Shown here piece after piece: positions 11,740-20,326 of a stretch of DNA of 64,000 nt (position 1 is its first letter; every line of letters begins with the position of its first letter). The stretch covers positions 2,790,001 through 2,854,000 of the forward strand of contig NZ_LT907842.1 of assembly GCF_900215245.1 (NCBI RefSeq), in the 5' to 3' direction. Source of the DNA: Pseudomonas fluorescens. Its GTDB lineage: Bacteria > Pseudomonadota > Gammaproteobacteria > Pseudomonadales > Pseudomonadaceae. The position numbers and the translations under genes were made by a program. The notes under the pieces were generated by a model, which was not told the DNA's origin, did not search any database, and saw nothing but the letters and a program-made list of their open reading frames with translations.

Positions 11740-13275
11740 TCAGGCGCTGCGGTTGGTAAAGCTGTGCAGCGCTTTCTCGATGCATTGAGCGGTTTTGCCG
11801 AACGCCTGCACGGTGGTTTCCGAGAAGGGACCGCCGCCCTGGTCGGCGACCATCAGCATCACCACGCGACCGTTACAGCTCAGGGAGCGCAACAGCAGGT
11901 GTTCGCCGGTAAACAAACGACGCAGGACCGGCGGTAACAACGCGGAAAATTGCGCGTGGTTGTCCGGCGTGAGGCGCACCTGGGCGGACTTTTCCAGCAG
12001 GCGCTGCAGCAGCGTGCTGTTGACCACATCCAGGCTCAGGTTCGCGGCGTCCCTGGGCAAACCGTCGGCTTGATGCACGCGCAAGGTGCTCAGGGCGCGG
12101 TCGGCCATAAACAGCAGTACCCGTTGCATACCGCTGGCGACCAGGGCTTCTTTGGCGCACGTGGTCAGGTGCATGGCGTTGGCAAAGCGGCTCGGCTCGA
12201 CCAGCAATTCGGTGCAGCGCTTGCGCCACACGGCCAAGGCTTCAGCGGTGGGAGGCGCTGCAGGCAACAAGCCGCGATGGATTTTCTGCACATGCCACGG
12301 CCAGATCAGTGACAACGCCGGGTGCCAAAGATCGGGCATCAGGGTGGTGCGGGCGCTGGTCACCGCTTGCTGGTGAACCTGCTGCTGCACCTCACTCAAC
12401 GGCTCCTGCAAGTACAGCGCGGTGAGGTATTGCCAGCGCTCGGTGTGCGGGCAGGTCCACGATTCCTGGGCCGACATCGCCAGGCCGTTGGCCAGTAGCA
12501 CGGTGTTGGCCGGCTGGTTGAGCCAGCGCCGCAGATTGGGGTCGGCATCCAGTAATTGCTGGTGGCGCAGCGCGTCATCTTCACGGGCGATGTGCAGCGC
12601 CTTGACCAGCAAGCGCTGCTCGCTCAGCAGCAGGTTATAGCCCTGGGATACCCAGATCGGCAGGTGCCAGGCTTCGGTCAAGCCGAGGCACAAGTCCAGC
12701 AGGCGTACACCAAACAGTTCTTTCTCGACCTGGCGTGCCGACTGGCCTTTATGAATAACGCGCAGTTCCCATTCTTCCAGGAGCTTGGGGTACGCGACAG
12801 CCATCGGCCACAGCGGCGACAAAAACAGCAAGCTGCCCCAGTGAATGTCTTGCCACAACCGCGCGAGGCGGCTGGCGAACAAGCCGTTGGCCTGCTGGGA
12901 AGCGTGCTGGCTCACCAGCAGCAGTTGCCGAAGGGCTACGGGGATGTCTTTTTCCGGCAAAGAGGGCAGGCGCGCCAACAGTTCCTCGGCGCGTTTCAGG
13001 CCCAGGCGGTTAAGCGCGACTTCAAGGTTTTCCGCCGGCCCCGACAGGCTGCCGTGGGCCTGGCTATTGGCCTCGCGCATTACGCTGAGCACCAGCGCCG
13101 GGCTGTGTTGCATCAGCTCGGCAATATCTCGCAACGAGCTGCGGCTATCGCGAATGGCTTTGCACACGCGCTCGTGGCTGGCCTGGGGAACGGGCAGCAG
13201 CACCTCGTCCAGGCGCTTGATCCAAGCAACGAGTGTGGTGGGTTTTGTACTTGGGACTGTCGTTTCATTAGCCAT
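11740..13275 (-). CDS. HDOD domain-containing protein
   Basis: 511 residues, no signal peptide. The N-terminal region (about 20-230: LPVPQASHERVCKAIRDSRSSLRDIAELMQ, PALVLSVMREANS, ALNRLGLKRAEELLARLP) is an HDOD domain, a degenerate HD fold found in signalling proteins. The C-terminal half has a GAF-like pattern but no clear cofactor residues. HDOD proteins often act in motility or stress signalling. Here it lies back to back with motAB, which makes a motility link possible but unproven. Confidence 0.78.
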   Translation of the reverse strand: MANETTVPSTKPTTLVAWIKRLDEVLLPVPQASHERVCKAIRDSRSSLRDIAELMQHSPALVLSVMREANSQAHGSLSGPAENLEVALNRLGLKRAEELLARLPSLPEKDIPVALRQLLLVSQHASQQANGLFASRLARLWQDIHWGSLLFLSPLWPMAVAYPKLLEEWELRVIHKGQSARQVEKELFGVRLLDLCLGLTEAWHLPIWVSQGYNLLLSEQRLLVKALHIAREDDALRHQQLLDADPNLRRWLNQPANTVLLANGLAMSAQESWTCPHTERWQYLTALYLQEPLSEVQQQVHQQAVTSARTTLMPDLWHPALSLIWPWHVQKIHRGLLPAAPPTAEALAVWRKRCTELLVEPSRFANAMHLTTCAKEALVASGMQRVLLFMADRALSTLRVHQADGLPRDAANLSLDVVNSTLLQRLLEKSAQVRLTPDNHAQFSALLPPVLRRLFTGEHLLLRSLSCNGRVVMLMVADQGGGPFSETTVQAFGKTAQCIEKALHSFTNRSA

Positions 13276-13347
13276 GATTGGGGCGCGATCATCACTTGCG
13301 TTCTACACGCCCGGAACGGGCCGAATTGGCTTTTCGCCTTAACGGGC

Positions 13348-13374
13348 TATAGTCTGGCGCAGTTTTGCCGATAA
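13348..13374 (+). promoter_or_regulatory. FliA (sigma-28) promoter for motAB
   Basis: TATAGTCT, then 11 bases, then GCCGATAA, 67 bases before the motA ATG. The enterobacterial consensus is TAAAGTTT-N11-GCCGATAA: the -10 matches at 8/8 and the -35 at 6/8 with exact spacing. Its position in front of flagellar stator genes supports it. Confidence 0.75.
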
Positions 13375-13441
13375 GTAGAACAAGAGTTTTCGGCTGCACC
13401 CAATATGTCCATGAACCCGACGGCACAAGTACCAATCCCCT

Positions 13442-14293
13442 ATGGCTAAAATTATCGGCATCATCGTCGTCTTCGCAAGCGTACTCGGTGGGTACGTTCT
13501 GTCCCACGGTAAAATTGCTGCGCTGATCCAGCCCTTCGAAGTGATGATTATCGGCGGTGCGGCCTTGGGTGCATTCTTGCAGGCCAACCCCGGCTACATG
13601 ACCATGCACGTGATCAAGAAGTCGCTGGGCATGTTCAGCTCGCGTTTCTCCCACACCTTCTATTTGGAAGTGCTGGGGCTGGTCTACGAGATCCTCAACA
13701 AGAGCCGCCGTGAAGGCATGATGGCCATCGAAGGCGACATTGAAGACGCCGCCGCCAGCCCGATTTTCGCCAAGTACCCGGCCGTGCTCAAAGACGAGCG
13801 CATGACCGCCTACATCTGTGATTACCTGCGCATCATGTCCTCCGGCAACATGGCCCCCCATGAGCTGGAAGGCCTGTTCGACATGGAGCTGTTCAGCCTC
13901 AAGGAAGAGCTGGAACACCCGTCTCACGCGGTGACCGGCGTTGCCGACGCCATGCCTGGTTTTGGTATCGTCGCGGCGGTACTCGGTATTGTGGTGACCA
14001 TGGCGTCCCTGGGCGAAGGCGACCAGAAGGCGATTGGCATGCACGTGGGTGCAGCCCTCGTCGGTACCTTCTTCGGTATTCTCGCGGCCTATGGTTTCTT
14101 CGGCCCGCTCGCTACCTGCCTGGCCCACGATGCCAAGGAAGAGGTCAACCTCTACGAAGCGATCAAAGCGTGCCTGGTGGCTTCGGCGTCCGGTATGCCG
14201 CCATCGCTGGCAGTGGAGTTCGGGCGCAAGGTGCTGTACCCGAAACATCGCCCAAGTTTCTCCGAGCTGGAACAAGCGGTTCGCGGTCGCTAA
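13442..14293 (+). CDS. motA: Flagellar motor stator protein MotA
   Basis: Proton-channel subunit of the flagellar stator. 283 residues, starting MAKIIGIIVVFASVLGGYVLSHG. Four membrane segments are visible (about 4-22, 32-52, 170-190, 200-222), with the long cytoplasmic loop between the second and third carrying the rotor-contacting charged residues. The PGFGIVAAVLGIV segment holds the conserved proline of the third helix. motB follows three bases after the stop. A FliA-type promoter lies upstream. Confidence 0.95.
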   Translation: MAKIIGIIVVFASVLGGYVLSHGKIAALIQPFEVMIIGGAALGAFLQANPGYMTMHVIKKSLGMFSSRFSHTFYLEVLGLVYEILNKSRREGMMAIEGDIEDAAASPIFAKYPAVLKDERMTAYICDYLRIMSSGNMAPHELEGLFDMELFSLKEELEHPSHAVTGVADAMPGFGIVAAVLGIVVTMASLGEGDQKAIGMHVGAALVGTFFGILAAYGFFGPLATCLAHDAKEEVNLYEAIKACLVASASGMPPSLAVEFGRKVLYPKHRPSFSELEQAVRGR

Positions 14294-14296
14294 ACC

Positions 14297-15325
14297 ATGG
14301 AAAACAACCAGCCGATAATCATCAAGCGCGTCAAGCGCTTCGCTGCGGGGCACCACGGTGGTGCCTGGAAAATCGCCTTCGCCGACTTCGCGACGGCGAT
14401 GATGGCGTTCTTTCTGGTGCTGTGGCTGATGTCTACCGCCACGCCGGAACAAAAAATCGCCATCGCCGGTTACTTCAAAGACCCGATAGGCTTTTCGGAA
14501 AGTGGTACACCCTTTGTGATTGACCTGGGCGGCTCGCCGCAGCTGGCACCCGAGCGCACCATCAACCCCGAGGTCAAGACCGAATCGCCGCAGGAAAACA
14601 TCCCGATCGAGCGCGACACTGTTGAGAGCATGGCCGAGCAGGTCGAGAAAGAGCGCCTCGAGTTGTTGCTGCAGGAACTGCAGACCAAGGTTGAAGAAAA
14701 CCCGCAACTGCTGAAATTCAAGGATCAGATTTCTTTCGAAATCACCCCGGAAGGTTTGCGCATCCAGATCACCGACGCCGCCAACCGGCCGATGTTCGAC
14801 TCTGGCAGTGCGCGTTTGAAGCCGTACTTTGAAGACATCCTGCTGGCCATGGCCGACACGATCAAGGCGGTGCCGAACAAGATCAGCATCAGTGGCCACA
14901 CCGACGCCAAGCCGTATGCGGGGCAGGGCGACTTCGGCAACTGGGAACTGTCGGCCAACCGTGCCAACGCTGCGCGGCGTGCGCTGGTGGCGGGCAGCTA
15001 TCCGGACCCGCAAGTGGCGCGCGTGGTGGGTTTCGCGTCCTCGCAGCTGTTCGATCCGAAGGACCCGTTCAACCCGATCAACCGTCGGATCGATATCGTG
15101 GTGCTGACCAAAAAAGCCCAGCGTGCGATCGAAGGCGATCAAGGCGCGGCCCCATCGGCACCGAACCAAGGTGCTGGGGCGCCAGGCGAAGTGCCGGCTG
15201 ATCCGAACGCCATTCCACCCGGGCAGGAGCCGTTGCCGGCGCATGAGCTGCGGCAGAAACTGAACCTGTTTGATGATGGCGGGGTGAAAGATCCCACGGC
15301 GCCTGCACCGGCGCCCGGGTCGTAA
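14297..15325 (+). CDS. motB: Flagellar motor stator protein MotB
   Basis: 342 residues. The single transmembrane helix (about 29-47) begins with Asp30 in IAFADFATAMMAFFLVLW, the expected proton-binding residue. A plug/linker region is followed by an OmpA-like peptidoglycan-binding domain (about 145-270, with SISGHTDAKPY and NRRIDIVV) that anchors the stator. A Pro/Ala-rich tail of about 60 residues follows. Forms an operon with motA, closed by an intrinsic terminator. Confidence 0.95.
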   Translation: MENNQPIIIKRVKRFAAGHHGGAWKIAFADFATAMMAFFLVLWLMSTATPEQKIAIAGYFKDPIGFSESGTPFVIDLGGSPQLAPERTINPEVKTESPQENIPIERDTVESMAEQVEKERLELLLQELQTKVEENPQLLKFKDQISFEITPEGLRIQITDAANRPMFDSGSARLKPYFEDILLAMADTIKAVPNKISISGHTDAKPYAGQGDFGNWELSANRANAARRALVAGSYPDPQVARVVGFASSQLFDPKDPFNPINRRIDIVVLTKKAQRAIEGDQGAAPSAPNQGAGAPGEVPADPNAIPPGQEPLPAHELRQKLNLFDDGGVKDPTAPAPAPGS

Positions 15326-15334
15326 CCCTCATGC

Positions 15335-15364
15335 AAAAAGGCCGCGATGATCGCGGCCTTTTTG
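15335..15364 (+). terminator. Bidirectional intrinsic terminator between motB and rsgA
   Basis: AAAAAGGCCGCGA/TCGCGGCCTTTTT stem with a short loop and T-run, placed between two convergent genes. Confidence 0.9.
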
Positions 15365-15374
15365 TCTCTGCAGT

Positions 15375-16406
15375 TTAGTAACTGCTCTCAGGCAAACTCG
15401 CAATAATCGAACGATAGCTGTTCATGCGCTGCTGCTGCACGCGGCCATCTTCCAGGGCCTTGAGCAGTGCACAACCCGGCTCGCGGTCGTGTTTGCAATC
15501 GCGGAAGCGGCAGGTGCCGATCAGGTCGTTGAACTCGATGAAGCCCGCTTCCACATCGCTGCGGCTGACGTGGCCGAGGCCGAATTCACGAATCCCTGGG
15601 GAGTCGATCAGTTCACCGCCGCCGGGGAAGTGGAACAGCCGTGCAGTGGTGGTGGTGTGAGTGCCCTGGCCGGACAGCTCCGACAGCGGGCCGACACGGG
15701 TGTCGACTTCCGGCAGCAGGCTGTTGACCAGCGACGACTTGCCCACGCCAGACTGGCCGACAAACACGCTGATGCGTCCGTCCAACTGCTGTTGCAGCTG
15801 TTCCATGCCGTTGCCGTGATGTGCCGAGACCTCCAGCACCGGGTAACCCAGGGTGCGATAGACCGCCAGCAACGCATTGAGCGCCGGGGCGTTCTGCTCG
15901 TCGATCAGGTCGAATTTGTTCAGCAGCAACAACGGGCGAATGCCCGCATGCTCGGCGGCGACCAAATAGCGGTCGATCAGGTTGGCATGCGGCTCGGGCA
16001 GCGGCGCGAACACGATCACGATCATGTCGACGTTGGCCGCCACCGGCTTGAGCTGGCCGCGGCTGTCAGGCCGGCGCAGTTCGGTGGTACGCGGCAATTG
16101 GGCGACGATAACGCCGATGCCCTGGTTGCCGGCGCGCCAGACCACTTTGTCGCCGGTCACCAGCGCAGGCAGGTTGGCGCGCAGGTGGCAACGGGATACC
16201 TGGCCGGCGAGTTCGCCTTCGAGCGCCTCGACTTCGACCTGCACACCAAAGTGCGCGATCACCAGGCCCGTTTGTTCGGGGCCCAGGTCGCCGCCCTCGA
16301 GCGCTTCCACGGCGGAGGATTCACGTTTGGCGGCGCGAGCAGCGCGCTCACCTTGAATCTTTTCGATGCGCCAGTTTTGGCGACGATTGAGCTGGCGTTT
16401 GGCCAT
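15375..16406 (-). CDS. rsgA: Small ribosomal subunit biogenesis GTPase RsgA
   Basis: Circularly permuted GTPase that matures the 30S subunit. I start at the ATG giving [20 protein letters not shown] (343 residues). Order of parts: OB-fold (about 45-115), then the permuted GTPase with NKFD (G4) before GQSGVGKSS (G1) and DSPG (G3), then a C-terminal zinc motif CRFRDCKH...C. Divergent from orn, the usual gammaproteobacterial arrangement. Confidence 0.95.
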   Translation of the reverse strand: MAKRQLNRRQNWRIEKIQGERAARAAKRESSAVEALEGGDLGPEQTGLVIAHFGVQVEVEALEGELAGQVSRCHLRANLPALVTGDKVVWRAGNQGIGVIVAQLPRTTELRRPDSRGQLKPVAANVDMIVIVFAPLPEPHANLIDRYLVAAEHAGIRPLLLLNKFDLIDEQNAPALNALLAVYRTLGYPVLEVSAHHGNGMEQLQQQLDGRISVFVGQSGVGKSSLVNSLLPEVDTRVGPLSELSGQGTHTTTTARLFHFPGGGELIDSPGIREFGLGHVSRSDVEAGFIEFNDLIGTCRFRDCKHDREPGCALLKALEDGRVQQQRMNSYRSIIASLPESSY

Positions 16407-16514
16407 TGGTGTTCCGTGTCGATAATGCAAAGGTTGGGTGAAACGGTCGCGAGTCTAGCACGGCCCCGCCTGCTAAACTGCGCAGCTACGCTAAGGTGCC
16501 AAGAGAATCAAGCC

Positions 16515-17057
16515 ATGCAAAACCCACAGAACCTGATTTGGATCGATCTGGAAATGACCGGTCTGAACCCCGACACCGACGTCATCATCGAGATGGCGAC
16601 CATTGTCACCGACAGCAACCTCAACACCTTGGCCGAAGGTCCGGTGATCGCCATCCATCACAGCGATGCCGTCCTCGCCACCATGGATGAGTGGAACACC
16701 CGCACCCACGGCAACTCCGGCCTCACCCAGCGCGTACGCGACAGCCGTATCAGCATGGCTGAAGCGGAAGCCGAAACCATCGCGTTCCTGGAAAAATGGG
16801 TGCCCAAGGGCAAGTCGCCGATCTGCGGCAACAGCATCTGCCAGGACCGCCGCTTCCTTTATACGCACATGAAGGGGCTGGAAAGCTACTTCCACTACCG
16901 CAACCTGGATGTGTCCACCTTGAAAGAGCTGGCGGCACGCTGGGCGCCGGAAGTGAAGGACAGCTTCCATAAAGGCAGCACTCACTTGGCACTGGACGAT
17001 ATCCGCGAATCGATCGCCGAGCTGCAGCATTACCGCAAGCATTTCATCAAGGCTTGA
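16515..17057 (+). CDS. orn: Oligoribonuclease
   Basis: 3'-5' exonuclease that degrades dinucleotides, including the pGpG product of c-di-GMP breakdown. 180 residues starting [19 protein letters not shown]. The DEDD motifs are present: DLEMTGL (first Asp and Glu), the [11 protein letters not shown] region and [10 protein letters not shown] near the end. Divergent from rsgA over about 110 bases. A REPIN follows the stop. Confidence 0.96.
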   Translation: MQNPQNLIWIDLEMTGLNPDTDVIIEMATIVTDSNLNTLAEGPVIAIHHSDAVLATMDEWNTRTHGNSGLTQRVRDSRISMAEAEAETIAFLEKWVPKGKSPICGNSICQDRRFLYTHMKGLESYFHYRNLDVSTLKELAARWAPEVKDSFHKGSTHLALDDIRESIAELQHYRKHFIKA

Positions 17058-17080
17058 ATCTGTGGCGCCTGGCCCGGCGT

Positions 17081-17164
17081 CTTCGCGAGCAAGCCCGCTC
17101 CCACCTTCGACCGCATTCCAATGGACGGACGCGGTTAAATGTGGGCGCGGGCTTGCTCGCGAAG
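17081..17164. repeat. REPIN, GCTTGCTCGCGAA type
   Basis: CTTCGCGAGCAAGCCCGCTC and its inverted copy (one mismatch, GTGGGCGCGGG) enclose about 37 bases, between orn and the TRIC-like gene. Confidence 0.9.
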
Positions 17165-17251
17165 GGCGTGCCTCGGTCTTTCGCCAAGCGCCCTCTTTTG
17201 GTGCCATCAGCAAATGATTAGACTGCCGGCCTCTTTGCAAGGATCGCCATC

Positions 17252-17866
17252 ATGTTGTTGATGCTCTACCTCATCGCCATCACCGCCGAAGCCATGACCG
17301 GCGCCCTGTCCGCGGGTCGGCGCGGCATGGACTGGTTTGGTGTGGTGCTGATCGCCTGCGTCACGGCGCTGGGCGGCGGTTCGGTGCGTGATGTGCTGTT
17401 GGGGCATTACCCGCTGACCTGGGTCAAACACCCGGAATACCTGGTGCTGACCTCGATCGCCGCGCTGGTGACGATCTTTATTGCGCCGCTGATGCGTCAC
17501 CTGCGTTCGCTGTTCCTGGCACTCGATGCGGTGGGGTTGGTGGCCTTCACCCTGATTGGCTGCATGACTGCACTGGAAATGGGCCACGGCATGCTGGTGG
17601 CTTCGGTCAGCGGCGTTATTACCGGGGTGTTCGGCGGTATCCTGCGGGATATCTTCTGCAACGACATCCCGCTGATCTTCCGTCGTGAACTATATGCCAG
17701 CGTGTCGTTCCTTGCCGCCTGGTTCTACATGCTGTGCCTGTACCTGGAACTGCCCAGCGAGCAGGCGATTTTGCTCACCTTGTTCAGCGGCTTTCTATTG
17801 CGCCTGCTGGCGATCCGTTTTCACTGGGAAATGCCCAAATTCGTCTACAACGACGACGTACACTAG
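17252..17866 (+). CDS. Trimeric intracellular cation (TRIC)-type channel family protein, UPF0126/YadS-like
   Basis: 204 residues and almost wholly hydrophobic, with seven predicted membrane segments. Two related halves each carry a glycine-rich motif (GGGSVRDVLLG and GVFGGILRDIFC), the signature of prokaryotic TRIC/UPF0126 proteins, which conduct monovalent cations. The physiological role is unclear. Its stop overlaps the stop of the convergent queG by four bases (CTAG), leaving no room for a terminator between them. Confidence 0.85.
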   Translation: MLLMLYLIAITAEAMTGALSAGRRGMDWFGVVLIACVTALGGGSVRDVLLGHYPLTWVKHPEYLVLTSIAALVTIFIAPLMRHLRSLFLALDAVGLVAFTLIGCMTALEMGHGMLVASVSGVITGVFGGILRDIFCNDIPLIFRRELYASVSFLAAWFYMLCLYLELPSEQAILLTLFSGFLLRLLAIRFHWEMPKFVYNDDVH

Positions 17867-18927
17867 CGTGTAGCGTGCTGGTTCAGCGCCCACTCCACGT
17901 GCTCGCGCACCAGGTCCGAGGGGTAGTCGCGGCGCGCCTTCAAGGCTTCGAGCACGGGAATGCTCGACGGCGCATTGCCCAGGCCCACTGCCAGGTTGCG
18001 CAGCCAGCGCTCATAACCGGCGCGACGTAGGGGCGAGCCTTCAGTGCTGGTGAGGAATTTATCCTCGTCCCACATAAACAGTTCGGCCAGTTCTGCGTTA
18101 TCCAGGTTATGCCGGGGCTTGAAATCGCCCTCATCGGTAGCGCGGGCGAAACGATTCCACGGGCAAACGATCTGACAGTCATCGCAGCCGAACACGCGAT
18201 TGCCGATCAGTGGGCGCAGGTCTTCCGGGATTGCGCTCTTGAGCTCGATGGTCAGGTAGGAAATGCAGCGTCGTGCGTCCAGTACGTAGGGGCCGACGAA
18301 GGCATTAGTGGGGCAGATGTCCAGGCAGGCCGTGCAGCGGCCGCAGTGCTCGCTGGTGTGAGGGGCGTCAACCGGCAGGGGCAAATCGACAAACAGTTCG
18401 CTCAAAAAGAAATAACTGCCGGCCTTGCGATTGAGTACCAGGGTGTTTTTGCCGATCCAACCCAGGCCTGCCTGTTCGGCAATGGCTTTTTCCAGCACGG
18501 GCGCGCTGTCGACAAACGCGCGAAAGCCGAACGGGCCGATCTGTGCCTGAATGCGGTCGGCCAGTTGCTGCACGCGTTTGCGGATCAGCTTGTGGTAATC
18601 GCGGCCGAGGGCGTAACGGGATATGTAGGCTTTCTCTGGCTTTGCCAGCAGTTGCGCCATTTGGGTATCGCCTGGCAGATAATCCATGCGCAGCGACACC
18701 ACGCGCAGAGTGCCCGGCACCAGTTGATCGGGATGGGAGCGTTTGCTGCCATGGGCGCCCATGTATTCCATCTCGCCGTGGTAACCCGCGTCGAGCCAGC
18801 GTTGCAGGTGCTGTTCATGCTCGGCCAGGTCCAGGCCGCTGATGCCGACTTGTTGAAAGCCCAGTTCGCGGCCCCAGTCTTTGATCGATTGGGCGAGGGC
18901 GGGCAGATCGGTGGTGATGGCAGGCAT
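17863..18927 (-). CDS. queG: Epoxyqueuosine reductase
   Basis: Converts epoxyqueuosine to queuosine in tRNA, a cobalamin- and Fe-S-dependent step. 354 residues from the ATG giving MPAITTDLPALAQSIKDWG. Two ferredoxin-like clusters are plain: CGRCTACLDICP and CDDCQIVCPWNRF. The N-terminal cobalamin-binding region contains HGEMEYMG and RVVSLRMDYLPGD. A HEAT-like helical tail follows. Divergent from nnrD with only 63 bases between starts. Confidence 0.94.
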   Translation of the reverse strand: MPAITTDLPALAQSIKDWGRELGFQQVGISGLDLAEHEQHLQRWLDAGYHGEMEYMGAHGSKRSHPDQLVPGTLRVVSLRMDYLPGDTQMAQLLAKPEKAYISRYALGRDYHKLIRKRVQQLADRIQAQIGPFGFRAFVDSAPVLEKAIAEQAGLGWIGKNTLVLNRKAGSYFFLSELFVDLPLPVDAPHTSEHCGRCTACLDICPTNAFVGPYVLDARRCISYLTIELKSAIPEDLRPLIGNRVFGCDDCQIVCPWNRFARATDEGDFKPRHNLDNAELAELFMWDEDKFLTSTEGSPLRRAGYERWLRNLAVGLGNAPSSIPVLEALKARRDYPSDLVREHVEWALNQHATR

Positions 18928-18990
18928 GAGACAAGGGAAACCGCAGGTTAGATAGGTATAATTCTGCCAGACATCGGAGCTTGAAGACGC

Positions 18991-19851
18991 ATGCCGCAGA
19001 CAAAACACGCAATAACCGACGTACAGCCGCTGTTGCACGGCCATTTGCCGCAACTCGCTGCGCGCGCCCCGGACGCCCATAAAGGCCAATTCGGCCACCT
19101 GCTGGTCATCGGCGGCGACCGAGGCTTTGGCGGTGCGGCACTGTTGAGTGCCGAAAGCGCCCTGCGCAGTGGCGCGGGCATGGTGTCCCTGGCGACCCGG
19201 CCTGAACACGTGCCGGCGGCACTGGCGCGCTTGCCGGAAGTCATGACCGTCGGCGTGAGTTCGGCCAACCAGTTGATGGGGTTGCTGGAAAAAATCTCAG
19301 TCATTGTCATCGGCCCCGGTCTGGGCGCGGCGTCCTGGGGTAAAAGCCTGTTGTCCGTCGCTGCTAATGCCCAGCAGCCGCAAGTCTGGGATGCCGATGC
19401 GTTGAATCAGTTGGCCACGGGCGGCGTAAGCCTTCCAGCCAACAGCGTGATTACCCCACACCCTGGCGAGGCGGCTCGGTTGATGGGCATCACGACAGTC
19501 GAGGTTCAGGCTGATCGCCTTAAGGTGGCGCGCGCGTTGAGCCAGAAATTCAATGCAGTGACTATTCTCAAGGGTGCTGGCAGTTTGATTGCTAGCCCGG
19601 ACGGCCGCGTTTCACGCTGTGATCAAGGCCACCCGGCGATGGCCACCGCCGGTTTGGGTGACGTCCTGAGTGGTGTGGTGGGCGCCTTACTTGCCCAGGG
19701 CATGCCGGCTTATGAAGCCAGCTGCCTGGCCGTGTGGTTGCACGCCACAGCGGGGGATCGCCAGGGCACCTATGGTCGCGGCTTGGCTGCCAGTGACCTG
19801 ATACCTGCCATTCGTCAATTGCTGGAGGAGCAGTCGCCGTGTCTGAAGTAA
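18991..19851 (+). CDS. nnrD: ADP-dependent NAD(P)H-hydrate dehydratase, stand-alone
   Basis: Repairs damaged NADHX and NADPHX. At 286 residues it contains only the dehydratase (ribokinase-like) half: GHLLVIGGDRGFGGAALL near the N terminus, IGPGLG, ITPHPGEAARL, ILKGAGSLI and the catalytic GLGDVLSG. The epimerase domain (NnrE, the N-terminal half of E. coli YjeF/Nnr) is absent from the gene and from the window. First gene of a run nnrD-tsaE-amiB-mutL-miaA-hfq-hflX-hflK-hflC, overlapping tsaE by 13 bases. Confidence 0.92.
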   Translation: MPQTKHAITDVQPLLHGHLPQLAARAPDAHKGQFGHLLVIGGDRGFGGAALLSAESALRSGAGMVSLATRPEHVPAALARLPEVMTVGVSSANQLMGLLEKISVIVIGPGLGAASWGKSLLSVAANAQQPQVWDADALNQLATGGVSLPANSVITPHPGEAARLMGITTVEVQADRLKVARALSQKFNAVTILKGAGSLIASPDGRVSRCDQGHPAMATAGLGDVLSGVVGALLAQGMPAYEASCLAVWLHATAGDRQGTYGRGLAASDLIPAIRQLLEEQSPCLK

Positions 19852-20309
19852 CCCTTTTCCTGGCAGATGAAGATGCCATGGTCGCGTTCGGGAATCGCAT
19901 TGCCCACGTGACGGCCGGTGCCGGGTTGATCTTCCTGGAGGGCGACTTGGGGGCCGGAAAAACCACACTGTCTCGTGGGATTATTCGTGGGTTGGGACAC
20001 GCCGGGGCAGTAAAAAGCCCTACGTTCACTTTGGTCGAACCCTATGAGATCGGTGATGTTCGCGCCTTCCACTTCGACCTCTATCGCCTGGTAGATCCTG
20101 AAGAACTGGAGTACATGGGCATCCGTGATTATTTTGACGAAGATGCGTTGTGCCTGATCGAGTGGCCAGATAAAGGCACAGGCTTTTTGCCAAAGCCGGA
20201 CCTGACCATTACCATTACGCCGCATGACCACGGACGTCAGCTGAAGTTGTTGCCCCAGAGTGCGCGCGGTGAGTCGTGGTGCGCTGCTCTGGCATTGGAA
20301 TTCAAATAA
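19839..20309 (+). CDS. tsaE: tRNA threonylcarbamoyladenosine biosynthesis ATPase TsaE
   Basis: ATPase partner of TsaB-TsaD in making the t6A modification of ANN-decoding tRNAs. 156 residues from a GTG start; a GGAGGAG site precedes it inside the end of nnrD. The Walker A loop is EGDLGAGKTTLSRGI (about 34-48), followed by SPTFTLVEPYE and HFDLYRLVDPEELE, all family signatures. Confidence 0.95.
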   Translation: MSEVTLFLADEDAMVAFGNRIAHVTAGAGLIFLEGDLGAGKTTLSRGIIRGLGHAGAVKSPTFTLVEPYEIGDVRAFHFDLYRLVDPEELEYMGIRDYFDEDALCLIEWPDKGTGFLPKPDLTITITPHDHGRQLKLLPQSARGESWCAALALEFK

Positions 20310-20326
20310 AATTGGTGGGGTTTGGT

